From Streptomyces sp. NRRL F-6676 (GTDB taxonomy: Bacteria; Actinomycetota; Actinomycetes; Streptomycetales; Streptomycetaceae), in assembly GCF_000725625.1 (NCBI RefSeq), contig NZ_JOHS01000076.1, positions 1-22,295 on the forward strand: 22,295 bases of DNA. The letters run 5' to 3'. How positions within the stretch are numbered: the stretch's first letter is position 1; the number at the start of each line of letters is the position of its first letter. Both the position numbers and the translations under genes were made by a program. The notes beneath the pieces were generated by a model. It worked only from the letters and a program-made list of their open reading frames with translations. It made no database searches and was not told where the DNA came from. Positions 16,952 to 22,295 of the stretch are shown here, piece by piece.

Positions 16952-17165
16952 GGTCACAGGGTCCCGACGGTGATCACAGGGTGAGGGGGGCGCTACTTTT
17001 CGTCGCGCCGGGGCGGCACCTTCCGTCGCGCCCGGCCGTTGTCCTAGTGGCTGTCGGTGACAGACCTCCCGGCGCGGTGGGGTCCTCGCTTACCATGGCC
17101 GTTGCTCAAACTGTCATGTGGTGACCGACCGTCCCAGGCCCGATCGGCTAAGGAGACAAACCCCC
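16952..17165. promoter_or_regulatory. Divergent region between GNAT gene and secA
   Basis: About 210 bp hold the leftward GNAT and rightward secA start signals. Visible elements are a direct repeat TCACAGGGT (16954-16962 and 16974-16982, 20-bp period), a second direct repeat CGTCGCGCC (17001-17009 and 17024-17032), a small hairpin CTGTC-GGT-GACAG (about 17051-17063), a possible -10 TACCAT about 70 nt before secA, and the secA Shine-Dalgarno AAGGAG about 10 nt before its GTG. No matching -35 box is evident. Confidence 0.45.
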
Positions 17166-20003
<2,838 letters not shown>

Positions 20004-20031
20004 CGGAACGCCCCGCTAGGTGCAGCTGACG

Positions 20032-20061
20032 AGGGCCGGCCCCGGCTTTGGGGCCGGCCTT
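20032..20061 (+). terminator. secA terminator hairpin
   Basis: A perfect 10-bp stem (GGCCGGCCCC at 20034-20043, GGGGCCGGCC at 20050-20059) has a 6-nt loop, 30 nt after the secA stop. An A-T pair and a G-T pair extend it outward. There is only TT after the stem, but the hairpin is very stable. Confidence 0.85.
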
Positions 20062-20096
20062 CAGCGTTGGGCGCGTGAGGGGATGGGGGGTGTTCA

Positions 20097-20200
20097 TTCG
20101 TTGGCGGGTGCGGGTGCGGGTGCGGGTGCGGGGCGCGTGGTGGCTGGTCGGGCCTGCGCCCCTCAGAAAGGCGCGTTTCGCGCCCTCTGAGGGGCGTGGC
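20097..20200. repeat. Dispersed intergenic repeat, copy B, with GTGCGG expansion and long hairpin
   Basis: It begins with the 19-bp block shared with copy A (20097-20115). It then has a run of about four GTGCGG hexamers (to about 20130), a GTGGTGGCTGGTCGGGC middle, and a long hairpin. The left arm (20157-20175, CGCCCCTCAG...GCGCG) and right arm (20179-20196, CGCGC...CTGAGGGGCG) form a stem of about 18 bp with one or two mismatches and a TTT loop. It lies between the converging ends of secA and the Rv3235-like gene, so it may act as a bidirectional terminator. Confidence 0.65.
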
Positions 20201-20232
20201 GTCGTGCGTGGGCCCCGGAGCGTGTCCCGGTG

Positions 20233-20673
20233 TCAGTCGAGGTCTGGGGGCATCCTCGGGCCCTCCAGTTCCACCGCCGTGCAGCGCCAGTGGTGGGTGG
20301 GGGTGTGTTCGAGGCGGAAGGCCATGGCGCGCAGTCGGTCGCCGGTGGCGATGCGGGCGAAGGCCTCGATGGCGCCGGGGCGGGGCATGAAGTAGCCGAT
20401 GTCGTGGACGACGGGACGGGCGCCGCGGGTGCGCAGGACGCCGCGCTCGGCGAGCCAGGCCAGTTCGTCGTAGGCACGGCCCACCGTGTGGCGCAGCATC
20501 GAGTGGACGGGGCGGTGGCCGCTGAGGACCGACAGGAGCCGGTCGGCGAAGACGTCCGTGGGGCGTGGCGGGGGTGCCGTGCGGCGCGGGGCGCCGCCCG
20601 GGCGGCGGGTGTCGTGGCGGACGGGCGGGCGGCTGCCCGGCAGGCGCCTCGTCCTGGTCATCACCTTGTTCAT
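20233..20673 (-). CDS. Rv3235/DUF6459-like small protein
   Basis: The protein has 146 residues from ATG 20673. A basic N-terminus (MNKVMTRTRRLPG) and a Pro/Arg-rich stretch are followed by a conserved core: FADRLLSVLSGHRPVHSMLRHTVGRAYDELAWLA, then RPGAIEAFARIATGDRLRAMAFRLEH, then HWRCTAVELEG. This pattern is typical of the actinobacterial Rv3235-like family encoded near secA; no enzymatic motif is evident and the function is unknown. The start has GGGGA 6 nt upstream. Upstream in-frame starts (ATG 20745 and a candidate at 20802) lack a ribosome-binding site. The start region is a tandem duplication (see the repeat at 20666-20705). Confidence 0.8.
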   Translation of the reverse strand: MNKVMTRTRRLPGSRPPVRHDTRRPGGAPRRTAPPPRPTDVFADRLLSVLSGHRPVHSMLRHTVGRAYDELAWLAERGVLRTRGARPVVHDIGYFMPRPGAIEAFARIATGDRLRAMAFRLEHTPTHHWRCTAVELEGPRMPPDLD

Positions 20674-20705
20674 GAGCGGTCCCCGTTGTTCATGTGCGAT
20701 CCCCG
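20666..20705. repeat. 20-bp tandem duplication of ribosome-binding site and start codon
   Basis: Two adjacent 20-bp units (20666-20685 and 20686-20705) match at 18 of 20 positions. Read on the - strand each unit is CGGGGA-NCGCNC-ATGAACAA, that is a Shine-Dalgarno sequence, spacer and ATG. The downstream unit carries the start of the Rv3235-like gene. Confidence 0.9.
20670..20693 (-). CDS. Possible 7-residue leader peptide MNNGDRS
   Basis: The upstream copy of the duplicated start region gives ATG at 20693 with its own GGGGA. The seven-codon frame MNNGDRS ends in TGA at 20672-20670. That stop overlaps the ATG of the Rv3235-like gene as ATGA. Translation of the leader could couple to, or compete with, the main start. 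It may also be an incidental product of the duplication; no conservation data are available. Confidence 0.35.
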   Translation of the reverse strand: MNNGDRS

Positions 20706-21006
20706 TTTCGTCGAAGGCGCGGGCGGTGCCGGCGGGCCGGTGCATACCGAGCGGTAACTTCGTGGTGGGGATCTTGTACGGGGCGGGGCGGCGGTGCCGC
20801 AACGCGTGTGCGGGGCCCGTCGGGGGCTCGGGAGATTCACCTATCAGAGTGAGCGACGGCCTCGGCGGGGCCGGAAACGGGGGTGTGGACGGGGTGAGGT
20901 GCGGGGCGCCGGGTGGACGGCGTCGAGCGCGGGGACCGGAACCCGAAGGGGGACACCCGCACGTATCCTGGGGTGACGCCCTGTCCGACTAAGAAAGCGG
21001 CACGTC
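20706..21006. promoter_or_regulatory. Divergent region between Rv3235-like and DUF6912-like genes
   Basis: About 300 bp without a supported gene. It contains the perfect palindrome TACC-GAGC-GGTA (20745-20756), 70-80 bp upstream of the leftward gene's start, and a possible -10 box TATCCT (20964-20969) about 40 nt before the rightward gene. No convincing -35 boxes are seen. The reading frame of the leftward gene stays open through part of it, to 20802, without start-site support. Confidence 0.4.
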
Positions 21007-21522
21007 ATGCGCGTCTACGTCCCCCTGACCCTGCACGGTCTCGCCGAGGCGCACGGGGCGGGCGAGCTGGGGGCGGGGCCGTTCACCGCGTACGCGGTCA
21101 CGCCGGCCCTGCGGGAGTGGTACCTCTCCGACGACCTCGAGGAACTGGAGTACGCGGCGCTGAACCGGGCCGCGCTCGCCTCGCTGCGGCTGCTCGCCGC
21201 CGAGCCGGGGGCGACGCCGCGCCGGGTGGTCGTGGCGGCGGACGTGCCCGACGCCTGGACGTCCGTGGACCCCGGCCGGGGGCTCGACCCGGCGGCGCTG
21301 GGCGAGGTGCGGGTCTCCCAGGCGGTGCCGCTCGCGCGGGCGGCGGCGGTGCACGTGGACGCGGAGGACGCGGAGAAGGACGTCATGGCGGCCGTGGGGG
21401 CGCTCGCCGCGGCGGACCGGGGGGACGACGACGCGCAGTTCGTCGTCGACGGGGCGGAGGACCACGAGCTGCTGTGGTTCGCCACGCAGGAGATTCCGCA
21501 TCTGGTGGGGCTCGGCGGCTGA
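21007..21522 (+). CDS. DUF6912-like protein of unknown function
   Basis: The protein has 171 residues, is acidic and is predicted soluble. It opens with MRVYVPLTLHGLAEAHGAGELGAGPFTAYAVTPALREWY, the recognisable start of this actinobacterial family. Middle parts are YAALNRAALASLRLLAAEP and RRVVVAADVPDA, and it ends with DHELLWFATQEIPHLVGL. No catalytic motif, membrane segment or signal peptide is seen. The ATG is the first in frame and matches the family start. The Shine-Dalgarno sequence is weak (AAGAAAGCGG, 6-15 nt upstream). It is conserved near secA in Streptomyces as I remember it. Function unknown. Confidence 0.85.
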   Translation: MRVYVPLTLHGLAEAHGAGELGAGPFTAYAVTPALREWYLSDDLEELEYAALNRAALASLRLLAAEPGATPRRVVVAADVPDAWTSVDPGRGLDPAALGEVRVSQAVPLARAAAVHVDAEDAEKDVMAAVGALAAADRGDDDAQFVVDGAEDHELLWFATQEIPHLVGLGG

Positions 21523-21530
21523 GGTCGGCC

Positions 21531-21627
21531 GTCTGCCCGTCTGCCCGTCTGCTCGCCTGTCCGTCTGTTCGGTGCCCGTCTGCCCGTGTTCGGTGGCCCG
21601 CCTGTCCGGTGGCCCGTCGGGGGTGGC
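21531..21627. repeat. Degenerate octamer minisatellite (GTCTGCCC)n
   Basis: Five units in register start at 21531: GTCTGCCC, GTCTGCCC, GTCTGCTC, GCCTGTCC, GTCTGTTC. A 7-base unit and another perfect GTCTGCCC (21578-21585) follow, then a more diverged GTTCGGTGGCCCGCCTGTCC-like section. It fills most of the 154-bp gap before the HAD gene. Confidence 0.8.
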
Positions 21628-21676
21628 TGTGGGCGGGTGGCGGGGCGTTGTCAGTGGGGGTGGGTACCTTTTTGGC

Positions 21677-22295
21677 ATGGGGATGCGTGGGGTGCACATC
21701 GTCTGGGACTGGAACGGCACGCTGTTCCACGACAACGACGCGATCATCGGGGCGACGAACGCGGCCTTCGCCGAGCTGGGGCTGGCGCCGATCACTCTGG
21801 AGCGGTACCGGGAGCTGTACTGCGTGCCGGTGCCGAAGTTCTACGAGCGGTTGATGGGGCGGTTGCCGACCGGGGCCGAGTGGGAGCTCATGGACGCGTT
21901 GTTCCGCCGGCACTACGCGGAGCGGCGGGCGGCGTGCGGGTTGGCTTCGGGGGCGGTGGAACTGCTCGGTGGCTGGCGGGCGGCGGGGCACAGTCAGTCG
22001 ATCCTGAGCATGTACGAGCACGAGGAACTGGTTCCGTTGGTGCGGGGGTTCGGGATCGAGGAGCACTTCGTGCGGGTCGACGGGCGGACGGGGCCGTCGG
22101 GGGGCAGCAAGGCGGAGCACATGGTGCGGCATGTGGGGGCGTTGGTGGGGGGTGGCGTGGACCCGGGGCGGGTGGTGGTGGTCGGGGACGCGGTGGATGA
22201 CGCGGTGGCCGCGGAGCGGGCGGGGGTGGGGGCGGTGCTGTACACCGGGGGGTCGCACGGGAGGGCGAGTTTGGAGGGGGTGGGGGTGCCGGTGG
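21677..22295 (+). CDS. HAD-family hydrolase, 3' end outside window
   Basis: 206 codons are visible and the frame is still open at the window end. The HAD core is clear: motif I VWDWNGTLFHDN (nucleophile Asp11, with Asn13 where the usual DxDGT has its second Asp), motif II around ILSMYEH (Ser), the conserved Lys in GGSKAEH, and motif IV VVGDAVDD. The helical cap between motifs I and II fits the phosphoglycolate-phosphatase-like subclass. The substrate is unknown. The ATG at 21677 has a second ATG two codons later, and no strong Shine-Dalgarno sequence precedes either. About the last residues of the domain are missing, and the end is unknown. Confidence 0.88.
   Translation, partial: MGMRGVHIVWDWNGTLFHDNDAIIGATNAAFAELGLAPITLERYRELYCVPVPKFYERLMGRLPTGAEWELMDALFRRHYAERRAACGLASGAVELLGGWRAAGHSQSILSMYEHEELVPLVRGFGIEEHFVRVDGRTGPSGGSKAEHMVRHVGALVGGGVDPGRVVVVGDAVDDAVAAERAGVGAVLYTGGSHGRASLEGVGVPV

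Noticed and set aside
20674..20802. N-terminal extension of the Rv3235-like protein to ATG 20745 or the candidate at 20802
   Set aside because: Neither candidate has a Shine-Dalgarno sequence. The added residues look non-conserved, while ATG 20673 has GGGGA at suitable spacing. The possibility remains and is noted in the feature.
21531..21627. Possible CRISPR-like repeat array
   Set aside because: Units are 8 bp, contiguous and degenerate with no spacers. This is a minisatellite.

Overview
The window is high-GC actinobacterial chromosome, almost certainly Streptomyces. Evidence: third codon positions are nearly always G or C, GTG starts are common, 3' hairpins mostly lack a T tract, and the gene content and order (mtnA, mtrA, mtrB, lpqB, comF-like, hpf, LuxR-type regulator, secA) match the Streptomyces core locus as I remember it from S. 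coelicolor. This is core genome. I see no insertion sequence, prophage, CRISPR array or tRNA.

Region 1 (1-5976). The 3' part of a 5S rRNA and a 17-bp-stem terminator on the + strand face a tightly packed five-gene operon on the - strand, read from 5976 down to 195. Its genes are a Pro/Gly-rich multi-pass membrane protein, a DUF4129 protein, a DUF4350 protein, a MoxR AAA+ ATPase and a DUF58 (vWA-like) protein. Gene junctions are -4 to +4 nt, so translation is probably coupled. The operon looks like an envelope-associated MoxR/vWA module of unknown substrate.

Region 2 (5977-12933, + strand). A divergent intergenic region of 140 bp leads to mtnA (methionine salvage), mtrA and mtrB (two-component system controlling development and cell envelope), lpqB (the lipoprotein partner of MtrB) and a ComF-type phosphoribosyltransferase gene. 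The first four are spaced 4, 1 and -11 nt apart. The 88-bp lpqB-comF gap holds a perfect TTGTCCACA DnaA-box sequence.

Region 3 (12934-14955, + strand). A 314-bp leader precedes hpf, the long-form ribosome hibernation factor. The leader holds two perfect hairpins whose left arms could instead pair with the Shine-Dalgarno region. An orphan NarL/LuxR-type response regulator follows.

Region 4 (14990-16951, - strand). A YcaQ-family (HTH_42) DNA glycosylase-like gene converges on the regulator gene, and a RimJ/RimL-type GNAT acetyltransferase gene lies upstream of it. The last 27 or so codons of the GNAT gene run through an intergenic repeat that recurs downstream of secA.

Region 5 (16952-22295). 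secA and its strong terminator are followed by a second copy of the repeat. Then come a small Rv3235/DUF6459-like gene on the - strand, whose ribosome-binding site and start codon are tandemly duplicated to create a 7-codon upstream ORF, a DUF6912-like gene, an octamer minisatellite, and a HAD-family hydrolase gene cut by the window end.

The points most worth following up are the hpf leader, the duplicated start region of the Rv3235-like gene, the repeat-derived GNAT tail and the MoxR operon.
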